A stretch of 64,000 nt of DNA, from NCBI RefSeq assembly GCF_030818775.1, contig NZ_JAUTAU010000001.1:2980001-3044000 (forward strand). Direction: 5' to 3'. Position 1 is the first letter of the stretch; each line of letters begins with the position of its first letter. Shown here in pieces: positions 34,973 through 44,188 of the stretch. The notes beneath the pieces are model-generated. The model worked only from the letters and a program-made list of their open reading frames with translations, was not told the DNA's origin and did no database searches. The translations under genes and the position numbers were made by a program. This stretch comes from Bacillus sp. SORGH_AS_0510 (lineage in GTDB: Bacteria; Bacillota; Bacilli; Bacillales; Cytobacillaceae).

Positions 34973-36685
34973 TTATTTAGAATAATCAACATCAATATTT
35001 ACTATAGGATTGTATTTCTTCTCGGTCACCGCCATAATCCTTGCAATCTCCGGATTTGTTCCCATCGTATAGCGTTCAACCTCTATGAATTCCATACCAC
35101 TGACATTATAGGCGTGCTTGATTTTTGATTGCATTTCAGTCTGTCCTTTAAATTCAAATTTATCAGCTTTAATTCCCATTCCAGCGAGACATTGGCTTAA
35201 CCCTTTAAAGTAATCACAATAACTAGCAGGAAACAGAGTCATAATTTTGGCACTGCCTTCAATAAATATGATTTCCACTCGACTGTTGCCGTAGGAATAA
35301 GACACTGCAGGAACCTTGAGATTACCTTCAAAAGTAAGAATTAATTTTCTTGATTTTTCTGGTTCTCCCAACACTTTCTTCACTTCATCCTCAGTTTTGT
35401 TATTGACCTTGCTAAAATTAAAATTTTTAGCTAATTCCATTTTCTTTTTCTCATCTTCTGGGTTTGATGGAACTGGTGTGACTTTAACAGGAGCGCTCGC
35501 TTTTGTTGAAGCAGTCACTACACGATCTTTTTTATCTGCTGCAAAGTTCACGCTTTTTTTCTCCCCTACCATAAACGGAATGATAAATAGAGAAGCCGCT
35601 AGACCAGCAAATATGATTGCAACAGCCACTTTTTTACTATTTCTTCCTTTATGATTTGTATGTTGAACCGAGTCAATATGAGGATACTTGACCAATACAA
35701 ATGATGTAGGATTTATAGTATGTGGCCTTGAATTCTCTATTTTTACCACTGCTCTTTCCTTTTTCTTTTTAACCAGTATATAATCATGCTTCATTTTCTC
35801 CTCTAATTCCTTTTTGATCATATTTACAATACCGATTAGGAAAAAGAAGCCTAGCATGACACAAAGGACAATCCAAGGAAAATGAATAAATACTTCAAAG
35901 TTCTGCCCGATAAGCCCTGACCATTCGTTTGATAGAGATGCCGCTCTCGGAGGAGTTTCATAGCCAAATATCCCCTCTGCAACTGCTCCACCTAAGAAAA
36001 ATTCAAATAAGCCTAGGTGCATGATTAAGACGAGGGTAGCTAAAAACTGTTGAACCATCATTAATAGACCATAAGACTTAAAATACGGCAATAAATGACG
36101 ACGGATTAGAAAGAAACTATTTGCTCCCATTAGGTATGAGCTTTCAATAAACGTTCGCTTTCTTAAATCATTGACTATTTCTAACGATGAGAGAGCCACT
36201 GTAGGAAAAGCTACTAGAAATAAAATGAATATTTGAAACATCATTGTGTACATCATTGGAAGTTGATTGGTAGCAGATGCTATTGGACTCATAAACGTAA
36301 TTGCAATAATTAAGGTTGGAACATACCTAAACCCGATAAATAAGTCTTTAAAATAGGGAACTGCCTTTGGGAGCCAAAAGGAAAAAATGATTCCGGTGAA
36401 ACCCCCAAAAATAACCCGTAAAACCGTAACAAAGATGGCACAAAGGACAGTTACCTTCATTCCATCTATCATCATAAGCATAAGATCTTGACCATTTTCA
36501 TCTGTCCCAAATGGATGATTTAGAGATGGTGGAAAAGGTGCCTTTCCTATTACTGAACCATCATGATCATAAATTAACGTTTGCTTATTATAATCTTCTG
36601 GACCAAAAACAGGATAAAGGAGACTCAGTAGTAGGACAATCAATATCATTCCTGTGCCGAAGATCGTTTTTTTATAGCTTTTCAT
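34973..36685 (-). CDS. DppC/OppC-like ABC permease with extra C-terminal extracytoplasmic domain
   Basis: 570 residues, nearly twice the size of a normal DppC. Residues 1-295 are a peptide/nickel-type permease with an OppC-like opening (NHPFGTDENGQDLML) and an EAA-like ATPase-docking loop at about 180-200 (ESSYLMGANSFFLIRRHLLP). Residues 296-351 are a basic linker, 352-373 an additional membrane helix, and 374-570 a soluble domain predicted outside the cell. That domain begins with a SmpA-like helix-strand motif (TEDEVKKVLGEPEKSRK). No ABC ATPase or binding protein is nearby. It shares one base with the upstream permease stop. Confidence 0.82.
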   Translation of the reverse strand: MKSYKKTIFGTGMILIVLLLSLLYPVFGPEDYNKQTLIYDHDGSVIGKAPFPPSLNHPFGTDENGQDLMLMMIDGMKVTVLCAIFVTVLRVIFGGFTGIIFSFWLPKAVPYFKDLFIGFRYVPTLIIAITFMSPIASATNQLPMMYTMMFQIFILFLVAFPTVALSSLEIVNDLRKRTFIESSYLMGANSFFLIRRHLLPYFKSYGLLMMVQQFLATLVLIMHLGLFEFFLGGAVAEGIFGYETPPRAASLSNEWSGLIGQNFEVFIHFPWIVLCVMLGFFFLIGIVNMIKKELEEKMKHDYILVKKKKERAVVKIENSRPHTINPTSFVLVKYPHIDSVQHTNHKGRNSKKVAVAIIFAGLAASLFIIPFMVGEKKSVNFAADKKDRVVTASTKASAPVKVTPVPSNPEDEKKKMELAKNFNFSKVNNKTEDEVKKVLGEPEKSRKLILTFEGNLKVPAVSYSYGNSRVEIIFIEGSAKIMTLFPASYCDYFKGLSQCLAGMGIKADKFEFKGQTEMQSKIKHAYNVSGMEFIEVERYTMGTNPEIARIMAVTEKKYNPIVNIDVDYSK

Positions 36686-37548
36686 TACAGAGCCTCCTCT
36701 TTACCTCTTGAACGGATGGACAATACACCAATAACTAATTCAATAAGAATAATTGGTATGGTGAAGAGAATGATATCAAGCACCGCCTCCACACTACTCA
36801 ATGTACCTAAGTTTCCAATATGAGAAGTGTAGGCTCTTAAACTAAAAAGATATTCAACTAGGAATAGATTAGATAGAATGACCCAGATTAATGTTCTCAG
36901 TTGAACAATAAACATAGGAAAAATATTTCTTAACATATGAATCAGGTAAATTTTCGTAAAGGCTAACCCCTTTGCCTTTGCGAAAATAGCGTAGTCCTTT
37001 TCCATTTCCTCGCCAAAAGCATTGATTAGAAATTGTGCTAAAAAGAATGTCGGGAGGAAAGAGATAATTACAATTGGAATAAAATACGGATTACCAGTAA
37101 ACCCATAAAGCTGAAACAGCTTAATTCCTGTGTTTTTGTATATGGTAATGACTAATATTTGCAACGCAAAAATGACGAGTAAATCAGGAACTGCTTCACT
37201 GAAGTTAATTACACTTCTTAACTTTCTTCTTATTTTAGCTGGGGACATGATGACAATTGCTGCGATAAAAAATCCAACTCCCAATGTAAGTGCAGTAGAG
37301 GCCAAAAATAGTTTCATAGAATACAGATAATTTTGGAGCATATCTGTTTTCATCCACCCCATGAAAAAATCCGTTTTATAAAAGTGAGTTAGTTCATTGA
37401 GTTTATTGGCAAAAACTGTTGTGAAAGCTTTACTATCGAAAATAAAAGCCCCTTCATGTTCACCGAATAAGAAGGGTGTGGATAGAAAAAGTGCAAAGCC
37501 AATCACAATGCAAAAAGCTCTAAGTATGTAATGAACGATACGCTTCAA
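36685..37548 (-). CDS. DppB/OppB-like ABC permease, orphan
   Basis: About 287 residues from a TTG start at 37548 that has a strong AAAGGGGG ribosome site; the longer frame to 37602 lacks one. Six helices, with a recognisable BPD_transp_1 core and an EAA-like loop (DYAIFAKAKGLAFTKIYLIHMLRNIFP). It forms the heterodimer partner of the following permease. The usual ATPases (DppD, DppF) and binding protein (DppA) are not encoded within 10 kb on either side. Confidence 0.82.
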   Translation of the reverse strand: MKRIVHYILRAFCIVIGFALFLSTPFLFGEHEGAFIFDSKAFTTVFANKLNELTHFYKTDFFMGWMKTDMLQNYLYSMKLFLASTALTLGVGFFIAAIVIMSPAKIRRKLRSVINFSEAVPDLLVIFALQILVITIYKNTGIKLFQLYGFTGNPYFIPIVIISFLPTFFLAQFLINAFGEEMEKDYAIFAKAKGLAFTKIYLIHMLRNIFPMFIVQLRTLIWVILSNLFLVEYLFSLRAYTSHIGNLGTLSSVEAVLDIILFTIPIILIELVIGVLSIRSRGKEEAL

Positions 37549-37644
37549 ATGGTAACCCCCTTTAAGACAAAAAATCTCCTCATTTATTAAGCGTATAAAC
37601 ATTCAAAAAAGTTACACTTTTTGGAAAATATTTTTTGTAAATTA

Positions 37645-37673
37645 AAAAGAAGGCAGAGTCTACCTTCTTTTTT
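37645..37673 (-). terminator. Terminator after the ATP-grasp gene
   Basis: AGAAGG / CCTTCT stem with flanking A and T runs, 12 nt past the stop codon. Confidence 0.7.
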
Positions 37674-37684
37674 ACTGGGCTTTT

Positions 37685-38713
37685 TCATTGATTGCCCCCA
37701 TATTTAAGTATCATTTCTTTTTCGATATGACTTGCACGAATGCCGAAACGAGGCTTCAATGGTTCTACTCTTTCTTCTAATAGAATCTTTGTTGCAAGAA
37801 ATGGAAAATTGATGCCAGATAAACAACTGATATGCAACCCACCGCTCATTCGTGGATTAATTTCAAGTAGTTTTGGAATGCCTTTGTTATATTTCACCTG
37901 GATGTTAAACACATAAGGCAGTTTATACTTATCATGGAACTTATGTGCGATTTGAATAAGTTCTAAGCTTTCAACTAACTCTCTTACACGGCCTTCCCCC
38001 TTCATACGTGGTATGGCAGCATACAGCCTCTCATTGGAAGCAAGACAATCAATACTATATTCTCTGCCTTCTAAGTACTCCATTACCATTAACTCGGGGA
38101 ACGTCTCCTGCTGACTTAATATTTCACATGCATATTCATATGGAATCCGGTGGCCTACTCCTTGATAGAACAGCTGTTGGATCGACTCGATCTGATCCTT
38201 AATCACCCTGAAGCCGTTTGCCCCTTCACCAATCACAGGTTTAAAGCAAACCACATGTCCTTTTTCCTTTAATGAGAAATATGCATTTTTAAACTCTTCT
38301 ACCGTATGGACCACTTCATATTCAGGTATGGATATGATGGGATTGCCCCTCGCTAAATCTCGGTAAGCAGCTGCTTTATTATCCATTGTCTCCATTAGCT
38401 TTGCATCGGGACAAACTAGTACCTTTACCCCAAGACCTTCGAAATCAATCAGTCGTTGGGATATACGGACATTCTCTTTTCTAGGAATAAAAATATCAAT
38501 GGCATGTGTTTGACAAAAATCTAAACAAAAAGCTATATACTCATCACCTGATATGTCAGGCTCTACGAAGGCATGGTCGCAATTCTGCAGGTAAAGTGCA
38601 TCCTTATTGGGATGGGTTCCGTATATAGTGACCTTTCTACCCTCTTCATTTGCCCGAATCATATCAATATAATGCGATACTGTTGTAAACCATCTATTAA
38701 ACCAAATCTTCAT
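37685..38713 (-). CDS. ATP-grasp family enzyme
   Basis: Soluble ligase-type enzyme of 342 residues. An N-terminal Rossmann-like pre-grasp domain (about 1-110) precedes the ATP-grasp fold: nucleotide-binding Lys and Glu segments (VVCFKPVIGEGANGFRVI, ELMVMEYLEGREYSIDCL) and the Mg-binding IPKLLEINPRMSGG near residue 288, with Glu and Asn ligands. These enzymes join a carboxylate to an amine or thiol through an acyl phosphate. The substrate is unknown. It lies upstream of the orphan permeases but is separated from them by a terminator. Confidence 0.85.
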   Translation of the reverse strand: MKIWFNRWFTTVSHYIDMIRANEEGRKVTIYGTHPNKDALYLQNCDHAFVEPDISGDEYIAFCLDFCQTHAIDIFIPRKENVRISQRLIDFEGLGVKVLVCPDAKLMETMDNKAAAYRDLARGNPIISIPEYEVVHTVEEFKNAYFSLKEKGHVVCFKPVIGEGANGFRVIKDQIESIQQLFYQGVGHRIPYEYACEILSQQETFPELMVMEYLEGREYSIDCLASNERLYAAIPRMKGEGRVRELVESLELIQIAHKFHDKYKLPYVFNIQVKYNKGIPKLLEINPRMSGGLHISCLSGINFPFLATKILLEERVEPLKPRFGIRASHIEKEMILKYGGNQ

Positions 38714-38919
38714 CTGAATCCTCTTTCTTGTTGTAGTAAGACCTTTTCCATTATGCGCTAATAAAAGAAATTTTATAATTTTAATTATGTTAAAATATCA
38801 ACTTTCAATTAAAAATCCATTTTCAAGGGGAGTTTTCGCTTTATTGATGGCAATATTATCAACTCTTGAATATTTATGTGTCAGGCACCTAAAACCAAAT
38901 TACATGTGAGGTGAATAGG

Positions 38920-40995
38920 ATGGAGTTCCCTTTATTACTGGCTGGACCAATTATTCGTCGTGTTGAGCCCACCCAGGTTTTTGTATGGGTTGCTACAAGT
39001 AAAAGTGTGCAGATAGAAGCAGAGCTCTTTCAAATAATAAATGAAAATGGATCAAACACATATCATGAATTAGCTATCGTAAGCGAAGCCATGAAAGTAA
39101 AAGTCGGTAACCAATTATTTATCTACTTAATAAAAATTACCCCATTAAACCACTCATTTCCTGTTGATTCCTTAATCGGATATAATTTATGGTTTACTAA
39201 AGACTCGAAAACTTACGATTTAAAAAGCCTTGGATTACTCACTCCAGGACATCCCGAGTCAATTGTCTATGGCAAGCTAAAATACCCAACCTTTCAAATA
39301 AAGAGTGGACAGAAAGCAAGCCACATTTTTTATGGTTCCTGCAGAAAACTGCATGGTGAGGGAGAAGATTCTCTTGCTAATGCCGACTCTATACTCGATA
39401 AGCATCACACTGATGTTGATAACAGGCCCGATCATCTTTTCCTCATGGGTGATCAAATATATGCAGATGATGTTGCTGATCCCCTCATTACAGTCATTTC
39501 AAAAATTAGCAACCTATTAATCGGTCAACATGAACCTCTTCATCAACTGGATCAACGCCTTGAACGCGAACCCTTTCGCACAACATCGTATCAAGTTAAT
39601 GGCCGACAGTTTATTATGGAAACCTTTTGTCAATTTACCTCTTCACGCGCTCAAAATCATTTAGTCGAGTTAGGCGAATACGCGGCCATGTATGTATTAT
39701 CCTGGAGTCCAGTCCTTTGGGATTTTGCACAAGCACATGATTTATTTGAAAGCTTTGAAGAACTGGAGAATCAAAGACTTATCCATTATGCCTTTTCATG
39801 TGAGAAAGAAGATTCAAAAGAACATAAATTGGAACGGCAGAAAATTTATGATCGTTTCATTGAGCAGCAAGAAGCCCTACTATCCCTACGCTCAACTCTC
39901 ACGCATGTTAGGCGCCTGTTTGCAAACATCCCTACCTATATGATTTTCGATGATCATGACCTTACAGATGATTGGAATATAACTGCTGAATGGAAAAAGA
40001 ACGTGTGGGACGCACCGTTGGGAAGGCACGTAATAGCAAATGGATTATCTGCATATTGGGCTTTCCAGGGCTGGGGGAATGACCCTGGCAGTTTTGACTT
40101 TGATTTTATCGAGCAGATGGAATCCTATTTCAAGACCATCAGGAAAGGATCCTTTGCTTCGTCCAATTATGCACAGGGGGTAAATTTGCTTTGGCAATAT
40201 GACTCGTGGCATTTCGTTGCACCTACGCACCCTAAAGCCCTCTTTTTAGATACGCGAACACAGCGCCAATATAGTTCTACTCCAAAACCGTTGAAATTTG
40301 GTTACAAAATAGAGGAAACGACTGAGTGTCCACAGCTTTTAAGCCAACATGGCTGGTTAAGGGTATCGCAGATCCTTCTAGAAAGCAATTGGAAGTCTAA
40401 AACACCTATCATAATTGTTTCGGCAACTCCCGTTTATGGCATGGGACTGATTGAGTCCTTTTTGCATGATTTTGTTGAACCCTTTCAGATTATTGGGATA
40501 GATGTGCGCACTTCATTTGATTTTGAAGCGTGGAAATATAATGGAGAAGGATTTACTAAATTACTTTACCAAGTGGCAGAATGGGCTCCTTCAGAGTGTA
40601 TCTTTTTATCTGGTGATGTTCACTATGCATCTTTGGTAAAATCAATGGTAACCTTCCCAGCAGGTAACAAGCTTTCAATTCTTCAATGTACTAGCAGTCC
40701 TTTTAAAAATAAGAGCCTTACAGGTGTATGGGGATTGCTAATGAAAGGAGTTATTAGCATCAATTCCTTCAAAAGGAAACATAAGGACATCTATCGGATC
40801 TGTGATCCTGCTTATACTATTAGTCATGTTGACAAAAATGATGCGCAGAAGCCCTTTTTATGGAAGGACCAGCTAAGATATCAGTTTTTAGGCAAAGGAT
40901 CTATTATTGAAACCGCCAATAACCTAGGGCTCCTTACTGTATCATCAGAATCTATTGCAAGCACCTTGTTAGTAGAAGGAACAAATGAGCCTTGA
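38920..40995 (+). CDS. PhoD-like metallophosphatase family protein
   Basis: 691 residues. A N-terminal beta-sandwich (about 1-110) precedes a metallophosphatase domain with HIFYGSCRK, the metal-ligand pair MGDQIYADD, YMIFDDHDLTDDWN and FLSGDVHYAS. This is the PhoD/PhoD_2 pattern (phosphodiesterase/phosphomonoesterase using Fe/Ca). There is no signal peptide or Tat motif, so unlike PhoD it is predicted cytoplasmic. The ATG at 38920 follows a GAGGTG ribosome site; a GTG at 38911 is less likely. Confidence 0.85.
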   Translation: MEFPLLLAGPIIRRVEPTQVFVWVATSKSVQIEAELFQIINENGSNTYHELAIVSEAMKVKVGNQLFIYLIKITPLNHSFPVDSLIGYNLWFTKDSKTYDLKSLGLLTPGHPESIVYGKLKYPTFQIKSGQKASHIFYGSCRKLHGEGEDSLANADSILDKHHTDVDNRPDHLFLMGDQIYADDVADPLITVISKISNLLIGQHEPLHQLDQRLEREPFRTTSYQVNGRQFIMETFCQFTSSRAQNHLVELGEYAAMYVLSWSPVLWDFAQAHDLFESFEELENQRLIHYAFSCEKEDSKEHKLERQKIYDRFIEQQEALLSLRSTLTHVRRLFANIPTYMIFDDHDLTDDWNITAEWKKNVWDAPLGRHVIANGLSAYWAFQGWGNDPGSFDFDFIEQMESYFKTIRKGSFASSNYAQGVNLLWQYDSWHFVAPTHPKALFLDTRTQRQYSSTPKPLKFGYKIEETTECPQLLSQHGWLRVSQILLESNWKSKTPIIIVSATPVYGMGLIESFLHDFVEPFQIIGIDVRTSFDFEAWKYNGEGFTKLLYQVAEWAPSECIFLSGDVHYASLVKSMVTFPAGNKLSILQCTSSPFKNKSLTGVWGLLMKGVISINSFKRKHKDIYRICDPAYTISHVDKNDAQKPFLWKDQLRYQFLGKGSIIETANNLGLLTVSSESIASTLLVEGTNEP

Positions 40996-41020
40996 AAACT
41001 CCGGTTTGTTCCTTTCATTC
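40978..41020 (+). terminator. Hairpin at the 3' end of the PhoD-like gene
   Basis: GGAACAAA / TTTGTTCC arms 19 nt apart, overlapping the stop codon and followed by TTTCATTC. The loop is long, so it is a moderate-strength candidate. Confidence 0.5.
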
Positions 41021-42265
41021 TACTTCAGGTATAAGAATAATAAATTCCGTGCCCTTATCTATTTCACTATTCACTTGTATTTTACCTTTAAACGATTGGA
41101 TAATTTGAAAGCTAACCATCATTCCTAGCCCTGTTCCACTTTCCTTTAATGAATAAAACGGAGAGCCAAGCCTTTCTATTTGCTTTTTCGTCATACCAAT
41201 TCCTTGGTCTCTAATAGTAATCCTTATAAAACTATCTTCCGTTGAAGAACATGTCATCCAAACCGTTCCACCATTCGGCATGGACTCTATTGCATTTTTC
41301 AAAACATTTATTAAAGACTGGTTCAATTTTTGAGGGTTAGCATCAATCCAACAGTTACTCTGAAAATCCGTTATAATCTTAACATTGTGGTTGCGGCTGT
41401 AACTTTGAAGGATATTTACCACACGTTTTAACTGATTCCCTACGTCTATTTTTTCGAAGTTATTAATGGTAGGTTTTCCAAAAGATAAAAAATCATTAAT
41501 GATTTCATTTGCACGATCTAGTTCTTCAATCGAAATTTGAATAAATTCCTTCTTATTCTTAGATAAATTGGGCTCGTCAAGCAGCTGTAGAAAGCCACGT
41601 GTTACTTGCATCGGGTTTCTTATCTCATGAGCAAAGACACTGGTTAATTCGCTTATAACCCTTAATTTCTCGGATTGTTGCATTTCCAAACGCAGCTGAT
41701 GAGCCTCCCTGATCGTTTCAACTAACAACGTAAAGAACCAAGTAAAAACCACTGCAAAGATAAGATGTATTAACTGTACTTTAAGATAATCTATGGAAAA
41801 TCCCCTTAGAATACCAAATATCGTGAGTCCAGCAAGACAATAGTACAAAGAAAGACCTATCGCTATTTTAACCTTTTTATCTTTTTTGGAACTCACAAAC
41901 AATTTACGAAAAAATAAAATAACAGGCAGTGTGAAAACCAAGACAATGATGGTATTATAAAACCCTAAATTAATCCCGAGATACAGTCGATAAAGTATAA
42001 TTAGGCTGGATAGGAAAATGCTTGGCCAAAATCCACCGTATAAACTACCGATTAATAGTGGAATGATTCTTAATTCTAGTCGAGCATTCTCGCCAAAACT
42101 TACCGGAAAGGACATGCAAAATAGAATTGAAATTCCCCACAGAATGGTCATTATTACGTTTCTTTTTCTATTACTCTCTACCCTATCCGTTATGAATGTA
42201 AAATAAATAAAAATGGGCATCACCATTAGTGTTAACTGCAACAAAAAATCCTTTACTATGTTCAT
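41015..42265 (-). CDS. KinB-like membrane sensor histidine kinase
   Basis: 416 residues with about six N-terminal membrane helices (residues 5-190) of the 5TMR-LYT type, then a HisKA domain with the phospho-acceptor His in FAHEIRNPMQ, and an HATPase domain (N box INVLKNAIESM, G1 IRDQGIGM, G2 GTGLGMMVS). This is the architecture of KinB, a sporulation phosphorelay kinase, and there is no adjacent response regulator, which fits an orphan sporulation kinase. Assignment to KinB itself is not certain. Confidence 0.85.
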   Translation of the reverse strand: MNIVKDFLLQLTLMVMPIFIYFTFITDRVESNRKRNVIMTILWGISILFCMSFPVSFGENARLELRIIPLLIGSLYGGFWPSIFLSSLIILYRLYLGINLGFYNTIIVLVFTLPVILFFRKLFVSSKKDKKVKIAIGLSLYYCLAGLTIFGILRGFSIDYLKVQLIHLIFAVVFTWFFTLLVETIREAHQLRLEMQQSEKLRVISELTSVFAHEIRNPMQVTRGFLQLLDEPNLSKNKKEFIQISIEELDRANEIINDFLSFGKPTINNFEKIDVGNQLKRVVNILQSYSRNHNVKIITDFQSNCWIDANPQKLNQSLINVLKNAIESMPNGGTVWMTCSSTEDSFIRITIRDQGIGMTKKQIERLGSPFYSLKESGTGLGMMVSFQIIQSFKGKIQVNSEIDKGTEFIILIPEVE

Positions 42266-42429
42266 CTTCGTAACCTTTCAAGAACTTAATAATACTAGTA
42301 TTTTACATTATACTCTAAAGATTTCATAATTTGTTGACTTTCTTGATATAGGTATAAAGACTAAAGGAATATAGTAGGATTTACTTTCCTCTTGCTTCTC
42401 TTAAAATACATAGAAGGAGGGGAAGAAAC

Positions 42430-42747
42430 ATGTTAAAAAGAATAATCATCCTTGCGGTTCTCTCAACCATTTTAGTAGTTTTAGTATTGATTAAATCGCA
42501 TACAGTAGCTCCTGTTCAAACAAATACTAATGGTGATAACAACTCAGGGTTAATTTCGAGCGAATACACGATTAGCAAAATTAGTGGTAATCAATATTAT
42601 GGAAAAGATAATAACGGGACGGAAATAAACTTTTCGGCTCAAAAAATCCGGTCAGATGATAAGATCAAAGTTCACGATAAGGTTATATGCTATTTTGAAA
42701 AAGATAATTTAGGTAAAGGTATTGTTAGAGTAGAAAAGAAATACTAA
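42430..42747 (+). CDS. Small secreted or membrane-anchored protein, unknown
   Basis: 105 residues. An N-terminal hydrophobic segment (about 5-22) acts as a signal peptide or anchor, followed by an Asn/Gly/Ser-rich region and a small beta-rich domain (SEYTISKISGNQYYGKDNNG ..., ending GIVRVEKKY). No lipobox. The strong AGAAGGAGG ribosome site supports a real gene. Function unknown. Confidence 0.7.
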   Translation: MLKRIIILAVLSTILVVLVLIKSHTVAPVQTNTNGDNNSGLISSEYTISKISGNQYYGKDNNGTEINFSAQKIRSDDKIKVHDKVICYFEKDNLGKGIVRVEKKY

Positions 42748-42755
42748 ATGACAAT

Positions 42756-43043
42756 TTATCTTCTGGGATTATTATTTGATCGTTTTGTTTTAATTAGGGT
42801 TGATGCTGGCTGTTTTCGAATCCATTTGATGAATTTACTTATCTTTTCATCTTTCTTTAAATCTGGAATGGTATTTAAGCGTACTGCAAGTTCTTTATTG
42901 GTATATAAAGCATGAATTTGTTTATGACATGGAATGCACAGGTTGGCTTTCGCTAACTTCCCGCCACCCTCTTCCCGGGGGACTAAATGATGCTCGGTAA
43001 TCTCAACGTCTTCACGATTACATAATTCACACTGGGCCAGCAA
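42756..43043 (-). CDS. HNH endonuclease-domain protein
   Basis: 95 residues. Two zinc-binding CxxC pairs (CELC near 5-8 and CIPC near 37-40) frame the HNH core EHHLVPREEGGG and end with HKQIHALYTN. The His pair and the second His are intact, so it should bind Zn2+ and a catalytic metal. It is a small free-standing HNH protein of the type common in Bacillus. A TTG start at 43043 is preceded by AGGTG. Confidence 0.82.
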   Translation of the reverse strand: MLAQCELCNREDVEITEHHLVPREEGGGKLAKANLCIPCHKQIHALYTNKELAVRLNTIPDLKKDEKISKFIKWIRKQPASTLIKTKRSNNNPRR

Positions 43044-43064
43044 TTTTTCACCTACTTTTTTTCA

Positions 43065-43994
43065 TTATGCGCCGCTCTTCTGCCGAAACGTTCTTTTCAC
43101 AAACTCTCCAATTTCATAAATTGCACGTTTTGCCTCTGGTAATGCATTCCCGCTGATTTGCCACACATGCCACATTCCATCCCAAATCTTACATGAAACC
43201 TCTACACCAGCTGCTCTTGCCTGGGCACACAGCTTTTCTGCATCACTTTGCAAAATTTCATGATTACCTGCCTGGATGAACAGCGGTGGAAATCCTGTGA
43301 AATCAGCAAATACAGGAGAAATGAGTGGATGATCGAGCGATTCTACTCCTGCATACATACTTGCTGCTTTTCTTACACCACCCAGGTTTAAGTACGGATC
43401 CCTTTCTTTATTTCTCCTATAGCTTTCCCCACTACTAGTTAGATCTACCCAAGGAGAAAGACAGACAATAGCCGCTGGGAGTGGTTCATTCTGGTCTCTC
43501 AAAACTAGTGTGGTCGCCACGCTTAAGCCACCTCCTGCTGAATCCCCTGCAAAAATGATATTTTCCGGTTTATATCCTTCACGTAAAAGCCACCTGTATA
43601 CATTAATCGCATCTTCAATTGCGGCCGGAAATGGATGCTCTGGAGCCAGCCGATATTCTGGAAAAAGCACTTTTACCCCAGCTGCTTTCCCAATCCGAGC
43701 TGCAAGCGGACGATGAGTGTTCGCAGAACAGAACGCATAACCACCGCCGTGTAAATAAAGGATTACCTTTCCGTCCATCGTCGAGCCTGCAGTAAGCCAT
43801 TCTGCATACAAACCTTCAATTTGGAGTGACTCTACCATACAACCATCCGGCAATTTTCCTATCCTTCTAGCGACAGAATCCAGCATTTGTCGTTTTTCAT
43901 TCATTTCTCTGTCCATTACACCCTTACGAAAGGCTCTTTTTACTGACCATTTAATTCCTTTTGCAAAAAAATAACTTTTTTGGATACTTGGCAT
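43065..43994 (-). CDS. Alpha/beta-hydrolase fold-3 esterase (HSL family)
   Basis: 309 residues. The oxyanion motif HGGGYAF, the nucleophile elbow GDSAGGG (Ser in the middle), an Asp region DAEKL and a C-terminal His in GMWHVWQ define the hormone-sensitive-lipase family of carboxylesterases. No signal peptide, so the enzyme is cytoplasmic and probably acts on short-chain esters. It stands alone, reading toward the HNH gene. Confidence 0.9.
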   Translation of the reverse strand: MPSIQKSYFFAKGIKWSVKRAFRKGVMDREMNEKRQMLDSVARRIGKLPDGCMVESLQIEGLYAEWLTAGSTMDGKVILYLHGGGYAFCSANTHRPLAARIGKAAGVKVLFPEYRLAPEHPFPAAIEDAINVYRWLLREGYKPENIIFAGDSAGGGLSVATTLVLRDQNEPLPAAIVCLSPWVDLTSSGESYRRNKERDPYLNLGGVRKAASMYAGVESLDHPLISPVFADFTGFPPLFIQAGNHEILQSDAEKLCAQARAAGVEVSCKIWDGMWHVWQISGNALPEAKRAIYEIGEFVKRTFRQKSGA

Positions 43995-44188
43995 GTTTTT
44001 TTACTCCTTTTTACATAAAGAGTTTTTTTAGTTATATTATACTAGAAAAATCTTCCACTACTATCTTAGTAATGTGGGAACGTTCCATTTTTACTTATAT
44101 ATTAAAAATTTTGTAAAAATTCTGTAACAAACGAACACATCGCTGTAGTACAATTGGAATATGTGATACATACTTTCGGAGGTATAAC

